A DNA stretch of 64,000 bases from Megaustenia siamemsis. Its lineage: Eukaryota; Mollusca; Gastropoda; Stylommatophora; Ariophantidae. The stretch's first letter is position 1. Each line of letters opens with the position of its first letter. The translations under genes were made by a program, and so were the position numbers. The DNA lies in NCBI GenBank assembly GCA_032433765.1, contig JAVIAB010000092.1:65661666-65725665 (forward strand), given 5' to 3'. The notes under the pieces are model-generated. The model was not told the DNA's origin. It did not search any database and was given only the letters and a program-made list of their open reading frames with translations. Of this stretch, positions 20,511 to 31,989 are shown one piece after another.

Positions 20511-20885
20511 CTCATCATCATTAAGTGCCGCCTCCGCATGGAAGGTTGTCTACCATGGAGCGCCATTCCGCTATCGCTTGCTTTAGTGGTGCTGGTTGTT
20601 GTCATAGGCTGACTTGTTCATCTTATGATATTACTCGTCCATGTTAGTCTTGGTCTGCCTCTTTTACCTTGTATTTTCATTTTCAAGATTACTTTTAGCT
20701 GGCTGTTGTGTCATAACATACTCCAAACATCTCATGTTTATTGTTTAGTTGTATTTAGTAGTTGTCTTTTCATTTTTAATTGTGGTAAGACTTCATTGTT
20801 TTCTTTACCATGCATTTGTACTCATTCTTCTATAAATGCACATTTGAAAGGCTTCAATTTTCTATTCTCTTTTCTTGTTTAATGC
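20511..20885 (-). mobile_element. LINE-B fragment
   Basis: Starts (plus strand) with CATCATCATT, then agtgccgcctccgcatggaa, the complement of the LINE-B end (MVANLRCGDGT). Continues through attttcattttcaagattac (GKIQG region) and the MKRELL region near 20770. Frameshifted and 5'-truncated. Confidence 0.75.
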
Positions 20886-22071
20886 CTACATAGTAAGTGA
20901 TTTGTGGATTCTGTATCGTTTAATATAACCGCCATCATTACTAATAAAAGAGATGACAAAATAAATACGAGTGTGGCTTTGTGCATTTTCTGAGATCTCT
21001 GGGAGGATTAGCAGAGGGTAATTAGTATCGAATTTCCCTCGCAATAATCTCCTATACTATCGCTGAAGAAATAAATGACAGAGAAACAACCTCGCCACGC
21101 CTCGCAGTGGCATGTTTTGTGGAACATGGTATTAACATCAATATTTTATTGATCATCAATACAGTTTTTAATAATGTGTTTGGCACTACGTTAGGTCGCC
21201 TGTCTTTCCTAAAAATAGCATCGCCAGCACCCATTTAAAGCAGGTTGAAAGTAGACAATAAGGGGAACAAGACCTTTTGTTCGCACCAGACCAGTTAATG
21301 AATCGTTGCTGTACAGACAGCCAGTGTCGTAGGTAAGTTATGCTCCATCGTACTTGGCTTCAACATATGAAGATGAAGGAGCTTGTTCCATTTCTTGCTT
21401 CTACTACCTTCCCAAACTCTGCTAGACCTATATTTTTGTTGAAAGTTAGAGTCATCTAGAGAGTGTCAGGTCAGGTTGGGTTTGAACCCGAGAGTCTAAA
21501 AGTAAAGGCCGCGCAATGTTACAGGCCACAGAGAGTTTGTTTTTTAATTTATAATTTGTTTTATTTCTAATGAAGGCCTTTGTCGAAACGCCATAATTCG
21601 TCTCATCGCTCTACAGGTTTAACTGCTTTATACTATTTTATGGTTTTTTTTTCCCCCACTACTCACGTCATCGACTTTAAATGTAGGTAATAATTTTGGA
21701 GAGAAAAAAAAACAGTTATTTTTTTCTTTCATTAAAACTAAAGATTGAGTCGAGCTTCCACACAAAACACAAACAACTGCTTGGTTTTTGAAATTAGAGA
21801 GTATTTAGAAGCTCTCTACATGGGCTTTGTCTATGTATTAGTATGCTTTAATTATACTTAAACAATGTCCATGAGTTGTCTGTGTCTCTTTTCTAATACC
21901 TTACCACAGTGCCTGAACTTGACAGCACCGACGAAGGTCCCAAGGGTAATTTTAAAAAGTTCGACTGTGAAAGAATGTAGGGGATTTTTCCTTACTATAT
22001 TTTACACTAGGTAGGAGCAGTGGCATAAAGACTACTTGTGTTCTACTGAATTAAATTAATATATGAATAGC
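20886..22071. other. No gene recognised; possible tRNA-like head at 21460-21535
   Basis: Mostly AT-rich DNA. On the minus strand at 21535-21460 there is a stretch with ggcctgtaacattgcgcggc and then gggttcaaacccaacc, the second part an excellent B-box-like sequence; probably a decayed SINE head. Nothing else. Confidence 0.35.
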
Positions 22072-22083
22072 AGTCATTGACAA

Positions 22084-22322
22084 ACGCGATTTTTGGGCCA
22101 TGTTAAAAGACACAACAGCCTGCTAAAAGTAATCCTGGATGGGAAAATACAAGGTAAAAAAGGCAGATGCAGACCAAGATTAACATGGATGAGTAACATC
22201 GAAAGATGGACAAAGCAGCCTATGACAACCTGCACCATCAAAGCAAGAGACAGAGCAGAATTGCGCTCCATGGTAGCCAACCTTCTTTGCGGAGACGGCA
22301 CTCAATGATGATGATGATGATG
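22084..22322 (+). mobile_element. LINE-B insertion, 239 bp, with TSD
   Basis: Flanked by AGTCATTGACAA (22072-22083) and AGTCATGGACAA (22323-22334). Codes GHVKRHNSLLKVILDGKIQG, then KGRCRPRLTWMSNIERWT and ends LLCGDGTQ, followed by (GAT)n. Strongly 5'-truncated. Confidence 0.85.
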
Positions 22323-22439
22323 AGTCATGGACAATGTAATGTCAATTCATGATTTGAGACACATTGGTGTTTATGAACAAATATTTGGCATTCTATTAAC
22401 AGATATGAACGGTCTTGGAGCAAATGAAGAAATAATTAT

Positions 22440-22630
22440 TTTATTGCAACATCAGCAATCGTGAGTGCCACGCCGAAAACAATAGCCATAAAAAATGAAA
22501 TATTCTCATGGCGAGAAACAGTAGCACTCTCGTGGGCGACTACAAAAAAACAGCGATAAATTATGAAATATCTTCTCTATCGCCAAAAACAGCAACAATT
22601 GTGAGGATAAAAACTAAAACCAAGAGCAAC
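22440..22630 (+). repeat. Degenerate edge of the 33-bp satellite
   Basis: Decayed units (agcaatcgtgag, aacagcaacaattgtgagga) precede the regular array and share its aacagYgacaatYgtg core. Likely the oldest, unhomogenised part. Confidence 0.6.
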
Positions 22631-23815
22631 AATTGGTCGTGAGGACAGAACTAAAATCAACAGCGACAATCATGGGGGCAGAACCACATTCAACAACGAC
22701 AACCGTAGGAGCAGGAACCACAATCAACAGCGACAATCGTGGGGGCAGAACCACAATCAACAGCGACAACCGTGGGAGCAGAACCACAATCAACAGCGAC
22801 AATCGTGGGAGCAGAACCACAATCAACAGCGACAACCGTGGGAGCAGAACCACAATCAACAGCGACAACCGTGGGAGCAGAACCACAATCAACAGCGACA
22901 ATCATGGGGGCAGAACCACATTCAACAGCGACAACCGTGGGAGCAGAACCACAATCAACAGCGACAACCGTGGGAGCAGAACCACATTCAACAGCGACAA
23001 CCGTGGGAGCAGAACCACATTCAACAGCGACAATCGTGGGGGCAGAACCACAATCAACAGCGACAATCGTGGGGGCAGAACCACAATCAACAGCGACAAC
23101 CGTGGGAGCAGAACCACAATCAACAGCGACAATCGTGGGGGCAGAACCACAATCAACAGCGACAATCGTGGGGGCAGAACCACAATCAACAGCGACAACC
23201 GTGGGAGCAGAACCACATTCAACAGCGACAATCGTGGGAGCAGAACCACAATCAACAGCGACAATCGTGTGGGCAGAACCACATTCAACAGCGACAATCG
23301 TGGGAGCAGAACCACAATCAACAGCGACAATCGTGGGGGCAGAACCACAATCAACAGCGACAATCGTGGGGGCAGAACCACATTCAACAGCGACAATCGT
23401 GGGGGCAGAACCACAAGCAACAGCGACAATCGTGGGGGCAGAACCACAATCAAAAGCGACAATCGTGGGGCAGAACCACAATCAAAAGCGACAATCGTGG
23501 GGGGCAGAAGCACAATCAACAGCGACAATCGTGGGGGCAGAACCACAATCAAAAGCGACAATCGTGGGGGGCAGAACCACAATCAACAGCGACAATCGTG
23601 GGGGCAGAACCACAATCAAAAGCGACAATCGTGGGGGCAGAACCACAATCAAAAGCGACAATCGTGGGGGGCAGAACCACAATCAAAAGCGACAATCGTG
23701 GGGGGCAGAACCACAATCAACAGCGACAATCCTGGGGACAGAACCGCAATCAATAGCGACAATCGTGGGGGCAGAACCACAAGCAACTGCGACAATCGTG
23801 AGGTTTGAACAAAAA
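22631..23815 (+). repeat. 33-bp satellite array (CAGAACCACAATCAACAGCG)
   Basis: Unit gggggcagaaccacaatcaa plus cagcgacaatcgt, about 36 copies with few substitutions (CGACAACCGTGGGA versus CGACAATCGTGGGG types). The 33-bp period keeps several frames open: 22633-23808 (391 codons, NRGGRTTINSD repeats), 22739-23998 (419 codons, VGAEPQSTATI repeats) and 23481-22690 on the minus strand. Simultaneous openness on both strands argues for by-products, not a gene. Units with an extra or missing G from about 23470 shift the frame. Confidence 0.93.
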
Positions 23816-23859
23816 TCACCAGGTACTATTGTGAAAACTGAGCTGAAAGCAAAAGTTAT

Positions 23860-24690
23860 GAGGACAGAGCCAACACCTACAGGAACAGTCGATCGCGAGA
23901 ACAGAGCCAACATCAACAGCAACAATGCTGAGAACATACCAAAACCAACAGGAACAGTCGATCGTGAGAACAGAGCCAAAACCAACAGGAACAATTGATC
24001 TTGAGAAGAGAGCCAAAACCAACAGGAACAGTCCATCATGAGAACAGAGCCAAAACCAACAGGAACAATTGATCGTGAGAAGAGACCCAAAACCAACAGG
24101 AACAGTCGATCATGAGAACAGAGCCAAAACCAACAGGAACAATTGATCGTGAGAATAGAGCCAAAACCGACAGGAACAGTCGATCATGAGAACAGAGCCA
24201 AAACCAACAGGAACAGTCGATCGTGAGAACAGAGCCAAAACCAACAGGAACAGTCGATCACGAGAACAGAGCCAAAACCGACAGGAACAGTCGATCATGA
24301 GAACAGAGCCAAAACCGACAGGAACAATTGATCGTGAGAATAGAGCCAAAACCAACAGGAACAGTCGATCATGAGAACAGAGCCAAAACCGACAGGAACA
24401 ATTGATCGTGAGAATAGAGCCATAACCAACAGGAACAGTCGATCATGAGAACAGAGCCAAAACCGACAGGAACAATTGATCGTGAGAATAGAGCCAAAAC
24501 CAACAGGAACAGTCGATCATGAGAACAGAGCCAAAACCGACAGGAACAATTGATCGTGAGAACAGAGCCAACATCAACAGCAACTATGGTGAGAACAGAC
24601 CAAAATCAACATCAACAATGGTGAGAACAGAGCCAAAATCAACAGCACCGATGGTGAGAACAGAACCAAAATTAACAAGACCATAACTTA
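23860..24690 (+). repeat. 37-bp satellite array, related to the 33-bp array
   Basis: Unit cagagccaaaaccaacagga plus acagtcgatcatgagaa, about 21 copies. It often alternates with a partner reading caattgatcgtgagaataga, giving a ~74-bp higher-order pattern between 24030 and 24560. The shared core (gcagarccamaatcaacagc) shows common ancestry with the adjacent 33-bp array. Frame rotates every unit, so ORFs are incidental. Confidence 0.93.
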
Positions 24691-25591
24691 AATACTTTTC
24701 TGAGGACGACAAACAACAGCAGTTGTTGCAGTAACACTAAACATCAGCAAAAAAAAAAAAACGAAGTGGTTATTTTCCTTATGACGAGGCACAACAACAA
24801 TCCTGAAGGTGAAAGTTAGCCAGGACAACTTCAATAAGATTAACAACAATTAAAGTAAATATAAAAAGCGTCATAAAATGTATCAAATTGATAATAACAG
24901 GCAAACTTAGCTTGCTACATAAAATAATACGACGACCAATAAAATAAATTAACATGAAAGATAGAGGACACCAGTAATCACTAAATAATACTCAGTATAA
25001 ATAATAACAAATTAGAATAGTAAATATTGCTGAGACAAATGAAATTACGTTCGTGGCAGGTAATAATCGGCAAATTTATCTAACAAAACGTCAGTTAAAT
25101 ATTTTTAGACGATCGTCATCAGCCTTCCCCCCCCCCCCCCCAAAAAAAAAATAAATAAATAAATGCACATAAACAACTATTTGAGCAACAGGCCTTCATC
25201 AGTTTTCACAGAAACCAGTAACAACAATCACCAACAATCATCGTCAAAAATTAACTGGTGGGTTCAACGAGAGATTGAATTACTGTATGTACATCAAGGT
25301 GGTCACATGAGAGTTATTGCTCACGCATGGAATTCCCGTCGTATTTATTTGCTTTCGGAATTTTAAACCCATTTCCTCTACTAATTAGGACACAAGTATT
25401 AAGCATTGACTAACTGAACTAAGAACTATTTATTTCACGATGTTTAAACGCTTACAACTGTGTTTAACTGTAATTATGGGTCCATTTTTATTTTTTTTTT
25501 TTTTGCCAAGCAAGGTTAAAAGCGGGAAGTTAATAGAAATATGTGAGTTGCCTCTTCTTATCTTATTACTAATCTCAAAGGGTTAGACGCA
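24691..25591. other. AT-rich DNA; C/A tracts at 25126-25150
   Basis: An A run at 24749-24762, a C tract plus A tract at about 25126-25150 and a T run at about 25488-25505. No gene recognised. Confidence 0.4.
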
Positions 25592-25605
25592 CTTAGTTAT
25601 AACAG

Positions 25606-26013
25606 GAGACAAATAATAATAAATGAATATTATTATAGAGGGAAACTTCCGAGGCGATAATCAGCGAATCAATTCAGAGGAAGAGGTATGTTTACAGCAC
25701 TCGGAAAAATTTGCAAATAGTCAACAACAGAAAAAAATATGGACCAAAGCAGGATCGAACCCGTACTCAGTGGCACAGCGCCTTGCCACGAAAAGCCAAA
25801 CACTAGGGAACACTGCCACTCAGCTAACTAAAGCTACTAAAACAACTAGTTAGCTGAGTGGCAGTGTTCCCTAGCGTTTGGCTTTTCGTGGCAAGGCGTT
25901 GTCCCACTGAGTACGGGTTCGATCCTGCTTTGGTCCACATTTTTTTTCTGTTGTTGATTATTTGTCAATTTTTCCGAGTGCTGTAAACATACCTCTTCCT
26001 CTGAATTGATTCG
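25606..26013 (-). mobile_element. Palindromic tRNA-headed retro-element, copy 1
   Basis: Flanked by a 14-bp TSD, CTTAGTTATAACAG (25592-25605 and 26014-26027). Arms 25665-25830 and 25847-26013 are near-perfect inverted repeats around a 16-nt loop. Each arm holds an outward-facing tRNA-like head: A-box-like TAGCTGAGTGG (25851-25861; complement 25816-25826) and B-box GGTTCGATCC (25916-25925; complement 25752-25761). The left side has an extra asymmetric tail (25606-25664) with (ATT)-rich DNA and acttccgaggcgataat, also found in the 61.7-kb copy. A SINE-like TSD and tail combined with a palindrome is unusual. The 76- and 66-residue frames over it are by-products. Confidence 0.85.
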
Positions 26014-26049
26014 CTTAGTTATAACAGTCTGATTGAAAAGCGTCACTAG

Positions 26050-26110
26050 ACTAGGATTGCACCAACGTTTTTTTTTTAAGCCGGTGTTCTAACCACTACT
26101 ATAATAATGA
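26050..26110 (-). mobile_element. Possible tRNA-like SINE remnant
   Basis: On the minus strand, tagtagtggttagaacaccg resembles a tRNA 5' half and ggtgcaatccta a degenerate B box, separated by an A run. Short and decayed. Confidence 0.3.
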
Positions 26111-27697
26111 TACTTTTGTTTCAACTCATCCTAGATGTAGTAGAGTTTATCTGTATTTCGATGTTCGTAGTGTTGTTCTCGTTTACTGAGGATGACCGGA
26201 TGTAGGGCCAAGCGTCTGTATTTTGTTGTTCTATTTTTTGTAAAGCTGTCAACATAGCTTGTAGGAGAGCACGTACCACGTCACGACTTGCTCCTTATAC
26301 CAACATAGTTGATAATTGCGTATACCATTATGATGTCGGATGTTATGGAAGATTCAATAGACAAAGAAAGTTACATAAACGTGAAAAGGCTTTATTGGAA
26401 AAAAAGTAATAACGATTCAATGCTTTCATCTTATGGCGTATTTGGGACTTGATATTAGTACCCATATTTTTCAATATCCACTAGCACGGTATCTGGGTGA
26501 TGTGGTCGGTTCAAAGAGACCTTCTGCTTTACTAGGACTATTATTTGTCATATTTAAAGATTGATGAACTAGATACCGTCCAACAGGGTGGAACGTGGCT
26601 TTAGTGGTCTAGTTCATAGAGCTACTTGAAGGTAAAGTCGCTATGCTTTGATTTTGTTATGAACGAGGGAGGTATGAAACTATTGTAACAGCAAACACGA
26701 TTCTTTAATAAATCAGAGAAGATGACAGAAGGAGAAAACCATGGACAATTTCATATTCATCCAATCTACAGCGCGAGGTGTCCAACTTCTACTGAGGAAT
26801 GCCCACTTCGTCTGATATATCCTGCACTAACTTTAGCCTCTATCAATATCTCTTTCGTCTGCTGGGTGCCATGTCATCCCTAATGACTTTCTCCAGGACA
26901 GCATGTTGGTTAAATGTGCCCAAAACCTTTCATTTTCCTTGTCTTTATGTTTCATAACAATCAGTTGTCTTGAATAGTAAGTTGCTGGAAAATGTTCATG
27001 GTTGATCGTCTGAATCTTCTTCTGTTTTGCAACACTTGAATTCATATACAGTGATTCGGTATTGTAATAAGGAATAAGCTAACTGAATAGCTGACTGACA
27101 ACATGGCAGTGAGGAGATTATGGTAATCCCTGATCGCTAGTCCAAGTTGGCGTGACATATGACACGACTGACGTAACACACAGTGAGTTAAATACATTTG
27201 GTGTCTGCCTTCTCGATCTTCCTTTCTTTAAATACTAAAAAAATTAAATCTAGGCGTGAAGACGCGATCTTCATAACTGATATTTTGTCCAGTTTTTCTC
27301 GCTAATAAAACTCTGACCACAGGGCGCCGAGATTGACATAGTTTCAATCAATACCTGAGGGGAAATAATTATTACATACTCACACACACGCGCAACAGAG
27401 ACCGATCGATTTTCCTCAAATCACTGGAGACAATATTTGTTATCTCTGTTAATCTGATACTGTCCGGACTATTACAATACTCTTAGTGGAAGCGTGCCAG
27501 TCAGGCTGATGCACTTGCTGTATTCGCCGTCTTCCTTCCTCTCCGATACCCGGTAACCGGTTTAAATAATGCACGTCTGCTTGCGTTAATTTGCTTATTG
27601 ATCTGTTGCTGTGACAAATCGCAGCCAATGTTCTGCCATTCATTATCACCCCGTCCTCTGCTTCCATTTTGTTTTAAAGCCTTCTAATTGTATTTCA

Positions 27698-27700
<3 letters not shown>
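26111..27700. other. No gene established; two minus-strand frames of unknown meaning
   Basis: Minus-strand frames at 27045-26833 (70 codons, basic) and 27667-27449 (72 codons, starting MEAEDGVIMNGRTLAAICHS) are open in GC-richer patches but show no recognisable domain. They could be exons or old transposon pieces; I cannot decide. Confidence 0.3.
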
Positions 27701-27743
<43 letters not shown>

Positions 27744-27864
27744 AGCTCCCTCTCTCTCTCTCTTTCTTCAACAAATAATATCTCCTTCCTATGTTTTTTG
27801 TATCTATCTTTTCCCCCTCACTATCTTTCTCTCTCCTCTATTTAACTCATTTTTTCCCTCTGTT

Positions 27865-27914
<50 letters not shown>

Positions 27915-27915
27915 T
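27701..27915 (+). repeat. (CT)n microsatellites
   Basis: Two CT runs at about 27701-27742 and 27869-27912, with pyrimidine-rich DNA between and after them. Confidence 0.95.
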
Positions 27916-28720
27916 TTTCAATTGTCTTTCTCTTCATATCTATTTACTCCATCATACATGCACAATCAATGTCCCTCTTCACTGCATATACTTCTTTCTC
28001 TGTGTACCTACACACATGCATAGTAGATACACATCCATTTTCCTACAATTATAAATGTTAATTACATTTTACATTTTTCTTTCTGCCTTTTTTCTTTCTA
28101 TTTTTCTCCCTTTTCTTCACACTTTACATTTATCGTCTAAAATGTCGATATTTAAATTTTCTTTGTATCCCTCTTTCAATCTCCTTATTACAAAATTATC
28201 TCTTTACTTTAATAATTAAATAATTTCCTTCTTGTATATAATTTTATGACTTTTTACGTTTATACACACTCCAATAGTATTCTGGATTACCCGTCGTGCT
28301 TGCACAATGTTTGCGTGGAAACAGAAATAGAAGCAGCCATGCTGTTCAAAAAACATATTCAGCATTTTATGGTTCATTTCAAAAATTGTTCTAAATTAAG
28401 CATCAGGTTCTCTTTGTTATGAATTAGAAATAAAGAAATGAGATTGTAAGAACAATTGGGGGTAGTAAAACCGCCAATGATGTTTATTTTTAATGAATCT
28501 CAAGTTAAAAATAACTAATTTAATAAAATAATGAACGGGAACAAATGCAAATAAAGGAAATCTAGAAAACGTTGATGGGAAAAGATAATTGAAGTAGATT
28601 ACTGTTAACTAAATACAGATGCAATAAGTATGTTATTTATAATCGACATGCATTTTTTTCAATTAAAACAATATTGCAAGTCAATATCAAATCAAGAATA
28701 ATGAAGACGAATTTGTTGCT
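27916..28720. other. Very AT-rich DNA, nothing recognised
   Basis: T-rich then A-rich stretch without coding or repeat signal. Confidence 0.35.
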
Positions 28721-28780
28721 GTAGTTGTTGTTGTTGTTGTTGTTGTTGCTGTTGTTGTTGTTGTTGTTGTTGTTGTTGGA
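28720..28780 (+). repeat. (TTG)n microsatellite
   Basis: About 20 TTG/GTT triplets with one GCT interruption. The poly-Leu frame starting at 28725 is a by-product. Confidence 0.95.
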
Positions 28781-29059
28781 AGTGAGCACACAAAGTAAAC
28801 AAACATTGAATCATCAAAGCAAATTTCTGCTTCATATACAGAAAATAGTGAAAAATAGTAAATTGGATATAGAGATAGTAAACTGCTTGAGCTTATCTGA
28901 AGATGTCAGTTTAAACAATGAACTAACGACGGTGAGACTGTAAGGGAGAATTTCAGATTCCTTCTAAAATATTACATATATTCTATGCAAAGTCTGTCAC
29001 TGACCCATGATAGCGCTAGATCCGTTACTCAAAGAGACTAGTCCGACAACAGTCTGTTT
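28781..29059. other. No gene recognised
   Basis: Unassigned DNA. A frame runs from the TTG repeat to 28943 without a motif. Confidence 0.3.
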
Positions 29060-29073
29060 TCTTTAGTTTGGTA

Positions 29074-29337
29074 AAAAAAAAAACGTAAAGTACCCCCGTC
29101 ACGCCAAGTGGCGTATAGGGAATATGGTGTTAGTGACCATAAATTTTACAGACCTTCGGCACATGGTTTTTTGGGGTAATGTGGTCGGTATTAAGCCCGT
29201 GCCGCTTTACTTTCCCAGAAAAAAAAAATCGGGTACCCATTAAAGGCTGGGTGAACCGGAAGCCGTCGGTTGGGATCGAACCCTACCTCTTGTCCTTTGT
29301 AGTCCAGTTCACTAACCATTGAGCTATCGCGGCTCCC
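29074..29337 (-). mobile_element. S1 SINE, full length, 14-bp TSD
   Basis: Flanked by TCTTTAGTTTGGTA (29060-29073 and 29338-29351). Read on the minus strand it begins gggagccgcgatagctcaat, with A-box TAGCTCAATGG and B-box GGTTCGATCCC, the signature of a tRNA-derived pol III promoter. A shared body follows (ctttaatgggtacccgattt, then ggtcactaacaccatattcc), ending in tggcgtgacgggggtacttt and a short T/A-rich tail. Closely matches 32945-33201 and 54612-54835. Confidence 0.92.
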
Positions 29338-29351
29338 TCTTTAGTTTGGTA

Positions 29352-29639
29352 GCTCATAACATTTCTGGGAAGAAAGCCGCTCATGCAGGTAGAACTAGGT
29401 GGATCTTCCTCGAAAGAGACGCCCAAGTGAATATTCGGGGTTTCATACACAGTCCCCTAAGACAGAAATGATGTGGAATGTCTTTACTTTCAAATTAATG
29501 AAGCTTTCTATTGGTCTGTGTTCTCTACAGTTTGTCTGCCTGATCTCTGCACTCTCCCGAGAGTCAACATGATGCATGGATAAATCTTTTTACTTCTTCT
29601 TTGTGCCTTAGTGACGACGTGCTGTTGCACTAATGTATC
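29352..29639. other. No gene recognised
   Basis: No coding or repeat signal. Confidence 0.3.
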
Positions 29640-30080
29640 ATCTTTTTGTGTCTTTGACCGTTCTTAATTGATGATATTCAATTCTTCTTAACTTATAGTA
29701 CTCAAAATTTCTTAGCTGACGGTTCTCAATCTTTCTTAACTAATGTGCTCAATCTTTCTTAACTAAAGTGCTCAATATTTCTTAGCTGACAGTGATTAAT
29801 CTTTCTTAGCTAACAGTGCTCACTCCTTCTTACCTTACAGTGCTCAATATTTTTCAACTGACGGTGCTCAATCTTTCTTAACTGATAGTGCTCAATCGTT
29901 CTTAACTTACAGTGCTCAATCTCTTTTAACAAAAGTGCTCAATCGTTCTTAACTGACGGTGCTCAATCCTTCTTAACTTAAAATACTCAATATTTCTTAA
30001 ATGACGGTATTCAATCCTTTATAATTGACATTGTTTAATATTTCTTTATTGAAGTTGCTAAATTTTCTTACCTGACGGCT
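29640..30080 (+). repeat. Degenerate ~24-bp minisatellite
   Basis: Diverged units of the form agtgctcaatctttcttaac plus tgac, about 16 copies, with substitutions in almost every copy; an old array. Confidence 0.8.
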
Positions 30081-30229
30081 AAGGGATACTGAGACAGTCA
30101 CACTTGCTACTGTGCAGTGAGCAAGAAAGAGCGAATGAAAGACTCACCATGACAACCTGGCAAAGGATAGATAAACAGAAGAATAGTGTGGGCCGAGCAT
30201 CCTGCCAGTGATGACCATCAAAGGAACTT

Positions 30230-30712
30230 CTTCTCTTCTTAGTCTTCACCCGTTAAGTGGGTGTTGATGCACTATGTCTCTAGACCGGGCTTCCAGTCAA
30301 TATGGCGGAAAGGTGGTAGAAACCGCTGAGGTTCAGTCTGTATAGTGTCCCTTGTTGTAGTTTCCTCACGTTCCAAATAAGTCTTGCTGCCGGAGCTACT
30401 GAATTTAGTGTTCTGACACCGTGAGCTGTGCTTTTAATCCGAATCATGTTTCGATATTCCGATTGCTTACGTTGAGTGATGATATCGTATTACGAAGGAC
30501 AGTTCGGTTGCTTTCACTTCCTTAGCCTTAAGGTTTGACTTATGTCTTTTGGCGTGAGCTATGATGGGGACTGTAGCTGCCTTTCTTTGTTTGGGTCCTT
30601 CAATGAGATGAGATGTAAATTTGGATGATACCACTGGCATGGGCGGTTGAGCAATTATGGATTTTAATTCGTTTGCAGTGATGCCGGGGCCTTCGACTAA
30701 CTATAACTATGT
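30230..30712 (-). repeat. Dispersed repeat H, copy 1
   Basis: The complement of this block matches 34420-34840: tagtcgaaggc..ccggcatc, aaaatccataattgct and taaattcagt..gctccg occur in order. Copy 1 has ~60 bp after gctccg that copy 2 lacks. Weak coding-like frames exist but disagree between copies, so I assign no protein. Unclassified element, GC-richer than background. Confidence 0.65.
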
Positions 30713-31035
30713 GTCGCTAGTTTATGGAAAAGCCACGATATCTGCGCTTTCGCTGCAAAGATAAATTACCCCAACAATTGTGCACCCTCACAGCGGCTAT
30801 CTTTGGTCTACTATTTTCGACTTTAACTTGCCTTATATTACTTCCAGTTCTAATGTTTTAAAGATGATTCTTCAGCTTTGTTCTTGTTTGTCCTAAATGA
30901 TGACGTCTCACAGCGCAAATTTTGCTTTGTTTTTTAGTCGTCTCTTATCCGCAAAGCTCTCTCTCTCTTTCTCTCTATCTGTCACGTGCTCAACACATTT
31001 ATTAACGTTCACGAATGGATGCCACAAGGACATCA
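30713..31035. other. No gene recognised
   Basis: Unassigned DNA ending in a CT-rich stretch near 30955-30985. Confidence 0.3.
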
Positions 31036-31135
31036 TGAGTTTGAATTTTTAAAAATGCCAACCGCTAGTAGTGAGATTCGAACCCGGGACTTTCTTTTTA
31101 AGAGAATGACATCTTACCTCTGGAGCACCTAGTCC
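31036..31135 (-). mobile_element. tRNA-like SINE remnant (S2)
   Basis: On the minus strand, ggggactaggtgctccagag is followed by gtcccgggttcgaatctcac, with an excellent B box (GGTTCGAATC). The A box is degenerate. It differs from S1 downstream. Confidence 0.45.
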
Positions 31136-31194
31136 CCACATGGACGGAACAAAGTGGAGGAACGTTTTTAGTACCCTAAAAGATGATAGCGGGA

Positions 31195-31300
31195 GGCGCA
31201 GTAGGACAGGTTTTAGTGAACTGGACTACTAAGACCAGAGTCGATTGAGATCCTGGTCGATGGCTTTCACGTTTACCCCGTCTTGAATGGATACCAGATT
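31195..31300 (+). mobile_element. S1 SINE, decayed 5' part
   Basis: Tagtgaactggactactaag, tcctggtcgatggctttcac and gtcttgaatggataccagat align in order with the S1 body, with about one mismatch in five. The 3' half is replaced by an (AT)n run. Confidence 0.6.
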
Positions 31301-31303
31301 AAA

Positions 31304-31305
<2 letters not shown>

Positions 31306-31370
<65 letters not shown>
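31306..31370. repeat. (AT)n microsatellite
   Basis: About 32 AT dinucleotides; Ile-Tyr frames on both strands are by-products. Confidence 0.97.
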
Positions 31371-31372
<2 letters not shown>

Positions 31373-31410
31373 AACGACACTAATGTTATTCCGAATACAC
31401 TACTTAAAAA

Positions 31411-31734
31411 ATGGAAATGGACAGAAAAGAAAACAAACGGTGAAGTTTTTAAAAAAAAAAATGAAAAGAAAACTACTAAACACAATTAGAGCAAGACACA
31501 TGAAATTTTGGGGGCATGTTAAAAGACACAACAGCCTAATAAAAGTAATATTGGAAGGGAAAATACAAGGTAAAAGAGGCAGAGGCAGACCAAGACTAAC
31601 ATGGACGAGTAACATCGAAAGATGGACATGTCAGCCTATGACAATCTGCACCATCAAAAAAGAGAATGAGTGGAATGGCGCTCCATGGTAGCCAACCTTC
31701 GATGCGGAGACAGAACTCAATGATGATGATGATG
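31411..31734 (+). mobile_element. LINE-B insertion, 324 bp, short TSD
   Basis: Codes for the LINE-B tail: MKFWGHVKRHNSLIKVILEG, then KRGRGRPRLTWTSNIERWT, ending before NDDDD-type (GAT)n. Flanked by ACTTAAAAA (31402-31410 and 31735-31743), a possible 9-bp TSD. One frameshift near the C-terminus. Confidence 0.8.
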
Positions 31735-31743
31735 ACTTAAAAA

Positions 31744-31985
31744 TATCTTATCGAAGATCTATGTTTTGTTAAATTATGGGCACTAACACCCTATTATCAA
31801 TACGCCACCACGTGGCGTGACGAACTCTTTGACTGATTCGTCGTTCTGCGGTCAAGGAAGAAGAGGAATAATAATGGAAATGTCTATATGTAGTCCAAGA
31901 TGTGCACTATATATTGCTTGCCTTGTGATCTATAATATTCAATTATACAGAATGTTCAATTATTCTTATTATATGTTTAGTTATA
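31744..31985. other. No gene recognised
   Basis: AT-rich; no signal. Confidence 0.3.
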
Positions 31986-31989
31986 TTTT

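Noticed and set aside
22633..23998. 391- and 419-codon plus-strand ORFs as a secreted repeat protein
   Set aside because: Overlapping frames and the opposite strand are all open because the 33-bp unit lacks stops; no signal peptide or non-repeat domain. Kept only as a finding to test.
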